DNA from: Antedon mediterranea
Lineage: Eukaryota; Echinodermata; Crinoidea; Comatulida; Antedonidae
DNA length: 64,000 nucleotides
Direction of reading: 5' to 3'
NCBI RefSeq assembly: GCF_964355755.1
Contig: NC_092673.1
Coordinates: forward strand, 17,801,001 to 17,865,000
Shown here: in pieces, positions 1-13,200 of the stretch
Numbering within the stretch: the first letter of the stretch is position 1
Layout of the letters: each line of letters starts with the position of its first letter
Made by a program: the position numbers and the translations under genes
The notes under the pieces: generated by a model
Seen by the model: the letters and a program-made list of their open reading frames with translations, nothing else
Database searches by the model: none
Told to the model about the DNA's origin: nothing

Positions 1-1042
1 TGTACTGAACGGTACTACACAAATTTAGAGCAATGAATTTGTACGAATTCCGTTAAATAAACAACTCTATATATTTTATAAACATTTTTATTGATATTTC
101 CAATGTTAATATATAAAAGAAATTACTATAAAAACGTAATTATATGTAATTATTTCAGCGAAAAATGGCGCAATTTGTTTACAACGTTCGTGGCTATAAA
201 GCGTGGTTCCCACTAGCGACGCAACACACGGACGTAACGCAACGTAAGTGAATTGACCAATCACAAGCGATGGCTTATTCGCTTGTGATTGCTAACTGTA
301 TATAACTTTGCTTGTCATTGGTTAAAACGCTTGCGTTGCGTTTACGTCCTTGCGTTACGTTCTAGTGGGAACCAAGCTTTAATGATCATTTTCGGCAATG
401 TTTTAGACCCTATATTTCGAAAACTACAAGTCAGATTTTCGTAATTCTTTCTTTATTGGAATATTGAAACAAAATACCAACAGATAATGTTTAAATTGGT
501 TGAAAAATAACAACTTTTAATTTTGCATCGTTATCCCTGCTAATAAAGTGTTATTTCCGGCAAACTAGAAAGGTGCCATTTATCATGGATTTTGCGTGCG
601 AGAGTGCCATTTCCGGCCATCTAAGTGTGTCCTGTAACAAAATTCGCTTCGCCACAACCCCCACCATGGGGGGGGGGGGGGGGCTGTTGCTCAAATACTC
701 AATATCTGATGTGCCCTTTTTATTGCCGGACCCACCTCTCAAAAATGTCTGGATCCGCCCCAGAGTTGCAAAAGTTATGGTAACATTGCTAGATGATCAT
801 AACATTCTGTGGTTGTACAATTTTCTAATTCAATCCATAATCTCTTACTTGAGAGATAAGTGATATAATGCAATTTTTTTCCAAAGAATTAAATGTCTGA
901 GATGTTTATGTCTACATTTCTAAAAATTGAATTTTTTATCATCTCGGTGTTGGCACTATAGTTTAGCCACACACACTCTAAACATTTTAATGCTGATGTT
1001 TATTGATTTAATTTAAAATAATGTAAATCTGATTTTTATCAG
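1..1042. other. Intron of gene A with MITE and CAGGG-type element remnant
   Basis: No coding exon was seen here. 199-378 is an inverted-repeat element, and 550-765 resembles part of the CAGGG element at 53190-53335 and ends in ggatccgcccc, like the debris at 27320. A run of about 17 G lies at 668-683. Confidence 0.5.
199..378. mobile_element. MITE with TIR AAGCxTGGTTCCCACTAG
   Basis: The two ends are inverted copies (tggttcccactag and ctagtgggaacca), followed by paired acgcaac/gttgcg stretches. It is about 180 bp and non-coding. A related sequence (gcaacaca ... ttgaccaatgacaag) starts near 63905 and runs off the window end. Confidence 0.75.
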
Positions 1043-1211
1043 TGCAAAAGAATATTCCATCGGCTATTGCTGCTCAGAGTCCAGAAATCATATTAGAGTA
1101 TTTTAAAGCCTTGAAAGAGGGATATGTCCCTGTCAATCTTGGAATGCTTAAAGTGATTGGGCAAGAAGGAGTGGGCAAAACGTGCCTAGTCAATGCATTA
1201 CTAGGAAAGAA
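1043..1211 (+). CDS. Gene A exon: P-loop (G1) of Roc domain
   Basis: The acceptor is at 1041-1042 and the donor gtaagt follows 1211. The exon starts in phase 1 and ends in phase 2. It encodes a short helical lead-in and then NLGMLKVIGQEGVGKTCL, a textbook Walker A GxxGxGKT motif. The same stretch in gene B (49310-49478) is nearly identical at the P-loop and shares exon length (169 nt) and both phases, which confirms the boundaries. Confidence 0.88.
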
Positions 1212-4200
1212 GTAAGTACTAGTTATTAGTCAACAAACATTACGACAACCAAACTAATGCATAGAAGATAGATTGACATCTGTTAAGTGATTGCCTTATT
1301 TAATATAATATATTTAATAATATTATTGATTTACGTCAGATTTCAGAAAAACCATTCTGTAACAAATGGCATAGCACTGACTACAACTGTTCGCTCAAAA
1401 TGGGAAGAAGATAATGCTGATAGTGGTAAACATGATGAATTATTATACAAATAATGAATGTTTATGAGTTGGATGGTGAGAATATTTCATGAGTTAAAAG
1501 ATCGACTGCTCTATTTTTAATGAGGCAGAGCCGACTCATGAAAAATTCTCTCCATTCAATGAATACAAAATAGTCATTATTTGTTTTATAACACACCTAC
1601 TTTTATTCGATGTATCTATCATAAATCATTGATGAATGCTAGGCCAGGAAGATAGGCCATTCAAAAAGACAGTGCTCCAACTTTGGATGTGGAGTAGAAC
1701 AGTTATGATGGCATGCACAACAAGTTGATTTTTGAACGCAATCAGCCAACAACATCGTGTGGCAAACATTTTCAAATTGTTTACAAAAAGCCTAACATGC
1801 TTTCAATCAATCTGGCAACTGTGGCATGGTGTCAGCAGTTTAAGTTTTATATAATTTACATTATACAATTGTTATTTACAAGCAAGCTATGTTACCGTGT
1901 TTTAATGCTAAACTGTATTTTTTAATGAAATTGAATTACATTAATCAATGAGTTTGACAGTGGTAAAACGTCCAGATTATAGTCACATATCAATGTATTC
2001 ACTTAAATCAAACATACTGTACGATCTACACAAATATGTAAACTTTGGTTTTATCCCAACAGGTGATCCTTTAAAACAGTTTGGAAAATTGGTTGCTGAC
2101 AAACTGAGGAGAGCATGGTTAAATAGAAATGTATGTCAACAATAATGTAATACAAATAAATATTACTGACATTTCCGCTATCAAACCAACCATAATAAGT
2201 GAATGTTTTTGTTATGAATTTTGAAAGTTTTCTCAAAGTTAAGTTAAGTTGGAAAGTAAATGCTATTTTATTTACACTATTAAAGCTAGACAATATTATT
2301 ATGTCAGGTTGAAATATCAGCTATAGATGATGACGACCGTGTTGATATTGTTGATGAAAATAGTATTGATAACAATGGTGACAATAATGATCATGGCAAT
2401 GATGTAAATGATGACAACCACGACAATAATGATGACCATGGCAATGGTGTTAATGATAACAACCACAACAAAGATAATGATGACAATGGCACTGATGTTA
2501 ATAATCACAACCACAACAATGATGATGAACATGGTTTGTAACTTCTCCTTAATTTATTCTTCCAGTCAATAACACTGATAAAAAGAATATTATTAAGAAT
2601 TGAGTATTATTGATATTAAGAGCGGTTGACTACAAATATCAACCTATTGTGGCCAAATGTAAACAAAATGGATTTTCTTCATACTTTGATAATTAATCAC
2701 ACTTTATGTAAATATAACAAAACTGAAATATTTTTGGAACAAAATTAATTGTTGCAATGGTAACAATTAACGCCAATTTTACCAATTTGGCATGTGAATT
2801 TTGCCCTTAATTAGATATAGGCACCTCCAAAAAAAAAGAATTTGTGAATTGTTTTTGTGAAATCTTGCTCTTATGTAAACTTGCATAAAGAAAGTAAGGG
2901 ACTGCCAATTTTAAACGTAATATCCTTTATAGATTAGATCATAGTTCAAGAGTTATTTAGATTTTCCCTCCAATGAAGTACATGGAGACCCAAGTTGTTC
3001 AATCCACTACCCAATATATTTATAGAAAACACAACTTCACCTAGAAGGGACACAGGCCCTACACAGACTGATGAAAGTGCGCGTAACTTACTCTGAAACA
3101 CGCCGTTTTTACTCCACAGAAATGAATTAATTTACTTTTGGTTTTTATGCTATGATCAATCATTGAAATTCATAAATCGTAATTCATAAGTCTGACTTCA
3201 TTAAAAAATAGGAGGTGTACAACTTGTGAAAGTCGATATGTTGACAAAGTTAAAAAATATTATGTTTACACGTTTTTGAGAAACGCATGCACAAAAATAG
3301 GGTGGAAAGAAAGAAGAATAATACAGAAAAAAAAAGATGATCTCATACAATTTCAATAATGATAACAAGGACCATTATGATGCAACAATGTTATGAAATA
3401 ATATTTGTTTTACCTACAGATACTGAAACTCTATTGAATACAGATAAAAATGTACTTCAGAATTTTGAACTAAATGAGAGAGAAACCTATGATACCTTCA
3501 ACATCTGGGATCATGGGGGACAAATGATGTACCATGGTATACATCGTGTAAGTTATAATTGTATTTGTATGTAAGTACTTTATATAGTATATAGATATAC
3601 TTTGGTATTATATTAACATTGATATTTTATCCATATTTCTATAATTACTACACAATCTGTAAACTCTACATAAAGTTGTATTAGTTAATCTTGTTTCCAC
3701 CTAAAGTAACCTATTTAAATGTAGAAATACATATTTTAGTACAAAAGATTACAATGTCTTTCCATGGTACTAATTTATTTTTTTGAAATGCACTACTATT
3801 ACCTTACCTACAGTAAAGCCTGATTTTTGTATAATTTTGTCCACATGTCAATACAAACCCTTGGTAAATGTCTCATTTAACGTCGACTAACGTCGACAGG
3901 AAAACAGGCTTTTAAACAGTCTACCAAGTGCTATATTTTCAGTAACTCTTAATTTATGGTTTTTGTTTTCAATTTTTACTGGTTCAGGGTATTCATGAAT
4001 TTGTACTACAAAAAAATTGCTTTATTGGAATGAGTATGAGTCGCATCTAGCTTGGCTAGTTAGTTAAGCCTGATCTGTTTGTCTGGCTGACAACAGGAGC
4101 ACATATTGCAAAAAAACTTTTTTCCACCTGCTCCTCCCAAAACAAATTTAGAACTTGACAGCAAACAAACAATTTTTTTTAGGCCTAATTAGTAAAATTT

Positions 4201-7200
4201 TTTATATACATTATTTTTCTAAATGTTCATGACATCAGAAGCACTCTACATTGTAGTGTTTGATCTCAGTAGACCCCTTAATACTTGTGCTACTGTCATT
4301 GATTCTACTAGAGTAAGTATTTCAAGATATTGTGATAATAATGTATTTTCCCCCAAAAACATGAAAAATGAAGATTAATAAAATCAGACTTTAAATAGCC
4401 CATTTTGCAGTTTTAATAAAGTTATTTACTTCTGTGAAAAAAAATAAATAAATAAGTATTTCACTTATAAAAATACAAAATAAGTGGTTAATTTTAAACA
4501 AAAACTACTGACAGAAAACTAATGTGCAAACATATTGCAGTTATTATGTAAAAACGATTAGTTTTGACGTTAAATGTGCAAAAAGAATTCCTACAAATGT
4601 ACAAAAAGAATTTCTACAAATGTGCAAAAAGAATTCCTACAAATGTGCAAATTATTTTCTCTTGACAACAGTTATAAACCATGTGTTGTTATGCGCACAT
4701 CAAATTATTCAACACAGGGGATGTATAAAAAACACACTACCTATACCTAATTACTACAATCATGAGTGACTCTTGAATTAATTTATAATCATCATAATTC
4801 TTGAGATTTTTAGTACGTTTAGTATATTTAAAGATGTATTGTCGCACTGAAAAAATAATTCTCACCACAATTTTTGTTGAATATGCCATTTTAATGTAAC
4901 ATAATAGTTATCCACTTTGACCAAAAATTGGACGGAAAAATGTATTTACCTGAAAAAACTGTAATTGATTGAATTTAACCATTTATTAGGTTATATGCAA
5001 TATCATGCATGTATATTGATTCTGTCAAAATCTTTATTTATTTATTCTTTCCTTAGCACTATTTCCTTAGTCAATTTTTCACAGTAAATTCCTTATGGCC
5101 AGGAATCGATGTGGTTATGTTTCACGATGGGCAATCAAAAATTTAACGAAATCATGTTTGTTTCATATATCAAGCATGAATCACAATTAAACAAAATTTG
5201 GTATTTCAGGTCATATTTCATCATGTGGCAATACAATTACGTGCGTAGCGCATAATGCATGCGTACGCTCGCTTAACATTTTTTAAATAGTTTTTTTTAG
5301 TTAGAGTATGTTTCAGGCAACTTTAAGCGTTTAAAAAATTGCAATGAGTGCGTAGATTTTTTAACCGGCACTGCACGTTAAACGTTGATATGCACTCATT
5401 TTGCCCGATTTCTGTTTTACAACTTTTCTTTAATAATATCATCATGATTCACTTTTCTAATTGAAATTGCGTTATACGAGCACGTCAAAAGTGACAGGCT
5501 ATGCACATGTAAGTTAACAAAATAGTGAAAATATGCTAAATTTTAAAATTATTATAGATCGTCAGAATGCTCGGGAACACCTATTTTTCATTTCATTTTC
5601 TTGAAGTGTATGTATCATATGTATGATTTACTATGAAATTAAGAGAACAAAAGTTGATTAAGTCATCATCAATTGCATATTAAATTTTTTTTTTAAATTA
5701 ATTTTGACAATCCAACAAATTATGACATTTTCTTAGGCCGAAATAATAAACTTAACATTAACTTTCTTCCTTAAAATGTTCATATATGAAAAGTTAATAG
5801 TATATAGTTTGACATAGTTTTGTCATTGTTTATAATTTTTAAAGATGCCATCATAGTAACAAATTATAATTCATTGCAGTATGTAATAATCTATTTGCAC
5901 CAAAGTGGTTTACTGCATAGTAAATACATGGAGGAATCTTTCTACAACTGTAAGTCAGTTGTGTATGGCTCAGTGGTCTGTGCTCGTGTCTATGGCATTC
6001 AAGGTACCGAGATCGAGTCTCACCTTGGGAAACGAAACAAAATCAGATTTTTTTTTAATATCCGTATTGTTTGTTCAATTTTATTTCTTATAGTGTATAG
6101 ATTATACACATGATTTATAATGAAATCTCGATAAAAAGTAACTTATGTCTTTATTATTACTGTATGTAACAAATGTGGTTTATGACATTATACGCAGAGG
6201 GATCTTTGATCGGATTGTGATACCGGCTATTGTATTTGCGTTAGGTCCTATCATATATTATAAATAATTAAAGATTCTGGGAAAATCAATCAATCAATAT
6301 ATTATTTAAAAATTTAATATCTTTATTTAAATCAATGCATATAACCTATAATTTGTCATAGTGACGAATTAAATCTACCGGTAGTAAATATTTGTAATTT
6401 TATAAGTGAAAACATAATTTTTTTTTTCTATGGAAGTGATTAACTTTATTAAAACTACAAAATGATTCATATTCTGATTTAATTAATCTTCATTTTTCAT
6501 GTTTTTGGAACATCATTAATAGAATTTAGGAGTTTATTTTAATAATTTTATAATTGAGCTTATTCCAAATAATTTAGTCCTTAAATAAATATAGATCTAT
6601 TACTGGATGTAAATTTTGAGAAGGCCATACACATTTTCATGCAATTTCTAAGAGTTTTTGTCACTCTAAACTCTAAACTGAAATGTCATTTTAATTGAAC
6701 ATTATTTTGCAGAAAAAGCGTAAACATCATTGGTCCAATCTTCAGTTCATATTATCTTTCATCCAGACGGTTTATTCTCATAGTTGTAAGGAAGTGAAAA
6801 AAGACACTGAGAATGAAGTGAAAAAAGACACTGAGAATGAAGTTCACAAACCAACTATCCTTATTGTAGGTACACATAAGGGTAAGCTTGGTTGTACTAA
6901 AAAAAAACAAAATGATGAGGTAATACTATTTCTGTTTATATATTAGGGAGTTTTCGCAGGAGCACGTAAACGTTAACTTTATTTCCCAACGTGCAACATG
7001 CAAGCTCCACTCCCTTTGTAAACAAATCGATCTGCGAGAGATCACTTATTTTTATTAATTAGGCGGTAAAGTGCAGGGAAACAAGAATTTCTGTATATTT
7101 TCGTTCTGCAGAAAAACTCGCTGAGATTTTCACTGTTTCTAAGGACCCTTCCACATGTGTCTGCTCTACTTTTGGTTAATGCATTGAGCAAAATGTTGTC

Positions 7201-10200
7201 AATACCTTTGGCAAATTCAAGTAACAATGATTCCCGTCTAACTTTCAGATGAGGTAGACTAAGCAGTTCAAGTGCTTAGCCATACGATTCAAATTGCTGG
7301 CCAAGGATAATTCTGCAAGCACCTTTCTGTAATACTCTCTAATTCTTTAGTCTGTGCATCAGTTAATCCAAAATGCCAGACAGGACAAGCATATTCTAAA
7401 ATAATTAAGAAAACAAAAATGGGAAATTTAAATTTATGTTTTAATTAAGCCAAACAATAAGAATTGTGCATCACAATATCCTATTTATCATATGCATGAT
7501 TAAACAAGCCTAGCTAGGTGTAGTATCTAAGGCGCCAAGGTATTCCATTATTTGTTTTAAAACGAGCAGAGTATGTTGTGTGCGCGACACATGCGTTTCG
7601 TTCTACACTTCCCGTCGAAATCAAAAAAGAGTATGTTGCGCAACTGTTGGCTGAACTACGCTGTTATGCAAATAGTAGAATGTTGACATCATCCGTTAAA
7701 GTTTACGTGCTCCTCTGAAAACTCCCTGTTATTAAAAATTGAGAATTAATACATTGTTGCTTTAAAAGCTACTGGTGTATGTATTCAATACTTTATTTTT
7801 TCAATTAAAATATTATTGTCCTTGCAATATATATAGACAAATTTGAATTGTTTATTATAACCAGGTAAATAAGCTGTTTGATGAGATTGATAAGGCACTT
7901 GAAGACAAACCATATGAAGAACATGTACATCGACCATATTTTGCCATCGAAAACAGCAATGCTGCAGATGAGAGCTTTATTGAACTCAAACAAGTTATTG
8001 ATGACCTTATGACAAAACTAAAAAAGGATGTTCCTTTAAAGTGGATGCGTTTTCGATGTAATCTACATGATCTAAGGAAGCCTTTTCCTTTGTATCCTTT
8101 AAAAGAGGTAAATGTTGTTTCTTTATTGAATGCCACACTTATATAAGTTGGCTATGCAGATTTTTTTCATGTTTTGAGTTGCAAAAATGTGGTAATGTAA
8201 TGAACCTATCACAACAATAATGCTTGCTATAGCTTTTGTACGATGTCTTTGTTGTGTAATGTTTCAAGAATTTTTCAAACATGCTCCTTTATGTTACACT
8301 ATATTATACTACACTAATTTACAAAAAACTTTTTTAATGACATTTGGATGTAAAAAATGAATAGAATTTCATAGTGGAATAATACATGACATTTGTTATT
8401 TCTTTAGATCAAAACACTGGCTTCTAAGAATGGCATTGTTGGCGAAAGGGAACAATCAATGGTGCTTAACTTCTTGTACGATATTGATGAAATTATTTAC
8501 ATGGCTGACAGGACATTATTAAGAGATCAAGTGGTGGTAAATCCAAATAGCTTGGTTAACATTGTCACCCAATTTGTAACTGTGGTTCCACCAAAAGTAA
8601 GTAGGCTCATATCAAATTACAAACAAGTGCTCAATATCATTTCTTTTTCCTTTTGGAAAAACAGTATTTTCTAAATTTTAGAGGCAAGATAATTTTGAAC
8701 AGTAATGGAACTACTGTATAGAACTATAGAATACCCATCTATGTTTCCTTTGGTAAAAATGATGTTTTCACACGTCAAATCAAATGACATCATGATTAGT
8801 AAAAGCAATAATATCGTGACAATACAATGATTTTATTGTTTTTATTTATCATGACATCATTTGATTTGAATTTTAAAAATATTATTTTTATCAAAAACAG
8901 CATAATAATTATCTTATAGCTCTAGAACAAAAACCATTCTAATTTCTTTTGTTTTATGTAAAAAAATGCATACTTATCTATTTATCATCGATCGTGGTGG
9001 TATAATGTATAAGATTATATGTGATCCTTAAAACTTGTTATTGTGTCTATTTAAAGCAATGATGCGTTGTCATTCTCCTTCAGTTTCTGAATATTCTGTC
9101 ACTGAACACACAATCACATTTGTGGCTAATTATTGGTGCTTTCTTTTAGCCGACCGAGTTTATAAAGGCTTATCGTAAGCTTGGCGAGGGCATACTAGAG
9201 GAAGTCTTGTTGCAAAAATTTTGTAAAGAGTGTAAAGTAGATGTATGCAATGTAGAGAATTTTGAGTTCCTTGTAGAACTGATGATTCAATTAGGTTTCA
9301 TTTGTGAGAGGGAGACAACCAGCAGCCAAGATGTGGCAAGTACATCTACAGTAGGTTTTGTTTCTTTTTATTGTTTATGTAAACCATTTTAAAGGGCCAA
9401 CTGAGACAAGTTTACATTTTTATGCTCTTTACTTTGTATGGCATTTGATGAAATAAATGTTTGTTGAACTTGTTGATAAATTAATAATTTCTAATGTGTG
9501 TAATATGATTTGTCTGTGATTTTACTGAATAGTTGATACACAATTTTAGCCTTGTTGATACACAATATTTCTACTAAAAGATATTTTTAACATATAAATT
9601 AACTGATCTTTGGTTCTTTTAAATGACATTACACAAATTTATCAATTTCAGGAATCAGATGTAAAGCGATCATTCTTTGTGCCACTACGCTTTGCTTTCA
9701 AGACAACACGTAAAGTGAAACCAAAACCTGATGATTCACAATCTATCAGTATCTATTACGACTTTGAGGGATATCTGCCAGACGTATTGTTTCCATATGT
9801 AGTTAATGAATTCCTTTCCAAATTTCAATCTGATGGATTTAAGACAGAACTATCGTGTAATTATGCAGAACTTTACCTCAACGAAATTCATCATGTGACT
9901 TTATCTCTTGTTAATTTTGAAACTAAGAAGAATGACTCATCTTTTGAGCAAAAGTTCTTGTTAAAGGTATTGTACAAACTCTAGTGAATATTTAATAAAT
10001 ATCACAAATATATTTTAATTTGATAGAAGTTAAATAAAAAGCAAAACAATTTATATATTATTTATTTGCTTATAGTATATATTATTTATTTTATTAAGGT
10101 CTTTATGCCAATTTATTGTCAATTTCATAAATCTGTTAAATATCAATTAAAGAATTTACTTTTCATACATATCAACTCAAATTCTAATATCAATTATTTT

Positions 10201-13200
10201 GGTTATTTTTTTACAGATGACTATTAAACAAAACAAGAAATGTGACCTATGTCCACAAGCATGTCAAAAGGTATGTTATGATTGTGTTTTTGAGATATTA
10301 AGAGTAGTGTTTATACATTTTACATCCATTTGTCTATTGCATACAAAAAGTGTTGTATATTAACACTTAATAGAGTATTAAAAATATGTAATTCTGTAAA
10401 AATAATCATCATTGAATAGTGGCTGGGGTTCAGGAATTGTTTAAAAAAAATGCTTGAGGTTATCTGGAGACAACTGTTGCTGATACACGGTATAGTATAG
10501 TCTCTAGATCACCTCATAGCAATAAAGTAGCAATGATTTGAAGAAAATGTATAGCAGTAGCCTACCTTTTGCATATATTTTAATAAATTTATAAAAATGT
10601 TTCTTTTATTTAAAATACATATGTTATTTATTTAGTTTTAGTTTAGTTTTCATTTCTTTTTACAATTGTATTGTAAATAATTAAATTCAACATTTTTCAA
10701 CGCTTCTGTTCAATAAAGTAGCTGTTATTTTATTTTGTTTTGTAAATTGTCTGTTACAGATATCTCTAAATTTGTATTTAATTTATATCTTTAGGCTTTG
10801 TCAACGGTTGAGAAGACATTTGAACAATCTAAAGATGGCGGTAGAAGGGGGATTCCATTCAAGAGATGCATTCTATGTAGTTGTAGTGATAAGAAAAAGA
10901 AGCACATTCGAAAACTAGATACATCCAAGGACGAGTTACATTGCAACATAACTGGCAAGGATTTTTGGACTGATGTTACATGTTACAAGCAGCTATTTGG
11001 AGGTAAAGTAGTAACAGACTACAACTTACAAGTTTAATTATATTTCATTTATTTCAACAATATAGTAACAATGCTATAGGCTGATGCAAAAATGTTGTTG
11101 TCTTCATCAATTTGGCAAATGTATTTCTCCTCCACTCCACACCAAAAAAAGACCTCAGTTAATAACTAGCACATGGTGGTGAAATCACTCACGGAATCAC
11201 AGAATATACAATTGTCAATTTAAGCGTGTAACTAAATAACTGAATAAACAGTGGTCGAGGTTCTTAAATAGTGGACATCCCGATCAATAATGAAATCTAA
11301 ACATTGTTAGTCACATGATTACAGAACACACAGTTGGATGTAAATAAATGAGCAAGCTTTTTGACTAAAACAGTTGTAATCCACAACCCTGTAAAATACT
11401 GTGTGTTGTCACAGCTCTCCAATATTGATACTATAAAACAGGATACAAAATAAAGAATAATAATGTACTGTGCTATGACAAACAAACGATTTTTGTCCTG
11501 TAATTGAATTATATATACACTTATTTCACCTTTTACAGAGATATCTCCTGTTACAGTTCCAGATCAAACATGTATTCAAGGTAATCACAAACTTGACTAG
11601 GTTTCTCTTTCTGTTCTAAATTAATGTAGCTAATGATTATTTATAAATCAAAGAGCTGCATAGGCAGGGTAGATGGAAGAAAATCAAAATCAAACAAGTT
11701 AAAACTTCTTCAATATAAATTTATTAATATGACATGTTTCGGGGATAGCCCAACATCAGGTCATAATCATCACCTGATGATGGGCTATGCCCGAAACATA
11801 TATTAAGGATCATATTTAGGTTTTTGTGTCTCCAGGACATAAATATGGGTGTTTGATTTTTTTTACCACATTTTGCAAAGCCATGTCCTGGTTGCCAAGA
11901 AATCAGAAAATTTAACCAATTTTAAGCTGTGAGAATTTACACTTTTTTTCAATATTAATTAGTTATAATGAATTTAAGGGAAATTAAAGTGTTATAAAAC
12001 TCAAATCAATTGTTTTCTGTACTTTCCAGTGACTCTGAATTTAAATTCAGATTCAATTTGTACTCTCCAAGTAATGTCTTCTTTACTTATAAGACTCTTC
12101 CCCCACAAACACCTGAACGTTTAGTTTGTGTAACAGTTGATTTTGTAATATTACTGTGGTTTATTGTATTACACACAACGTGAAATTGAGAAAGCCATTT
12201 TACATTCCATTGGTTGCTCTTATAATTATTATTATAGTGTTCTACTATGTTATGTTATCTACATATATAAGAGTTATTTTCCTGGTGATTAGTGTATGTG
12301 TAGTTAATTGCACTAAACTTATAATATAGATAATAAAGAAAATATAAAATACAGATCATATATTGAACACTTTACTTTTCACAGATGTGCCAAGTAATTC
12401 TCCAGCTGATCCATTACTTGCATCAGGTGACCAAGCCAATGGTAAGATCTATTTTTTGGCCATACATACATTTTGTATAAATTACAAAATTTAAATACAG
12501 TGTTTAATAAAGACAGCATAGCTTTTAAATGCTTGAAGGAGAATAGAATTAAATAAATACATTAAACCATCATACACCATATTAAACAACTCCACTTCCA
12601 AAGACTTGTTTAAGACCTTTGACAATGATAGTAAATTAATTCACTCATGCTTATTTTTGGCACTTCTTTTCCTTTAAAAAACTAGTTTTTAATAAACAGA
12701 CTAACGTAGCTTTCAACACAGGCAATGTGTATTATTAAATTCTAGCAATACTATCAGGTTTATCTGGTATCAACTTCTTTGAGAACAAATTTTAAATTGC
12801 TGATTATTTGCACTTGTTCAATCATGAAGCATGTGTGGTCTAATGGTTAAGATGCTTGTCCTGGTTTGTATTCATATCCAAGCATTTGAAAGACACAATT
12901 TTTTTTTTTTAAAGTGGAAATATTTTGTGTTTTAGTCAAGTCAATAAAACGAAAGTTTGTACAATACCATAAACACTAAAATGTACTTGTATACAGTATT
13001 TACAATGTTAAAAAGTATACAAATAATGAATGTTTATGAGTTGGATGGTGGAGAATATTTCATGAGTTGACAGAGGCTATATATTTGCTATATATTTAAG
13101 TCGGCGATCCACCATCAACAAATACAAACATTCATTATTTGTTTTATAGCACACATACCTATTATTCCTAGTTTAAAAAGTAAAAAGACGATATGAAAAA

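Noticed and set aside
573-863. Frame across the poly-G tract
   Set aside because: It lies in an intronic transposon remnant; poly-G and no splice support.
5965-6033. Possible tRNA gene
   Set aside because: A- and B-box-like motifs exist, but stems do not pair and the segment recurs at 62521 as part of a longer repeat, so it is SINE-like.
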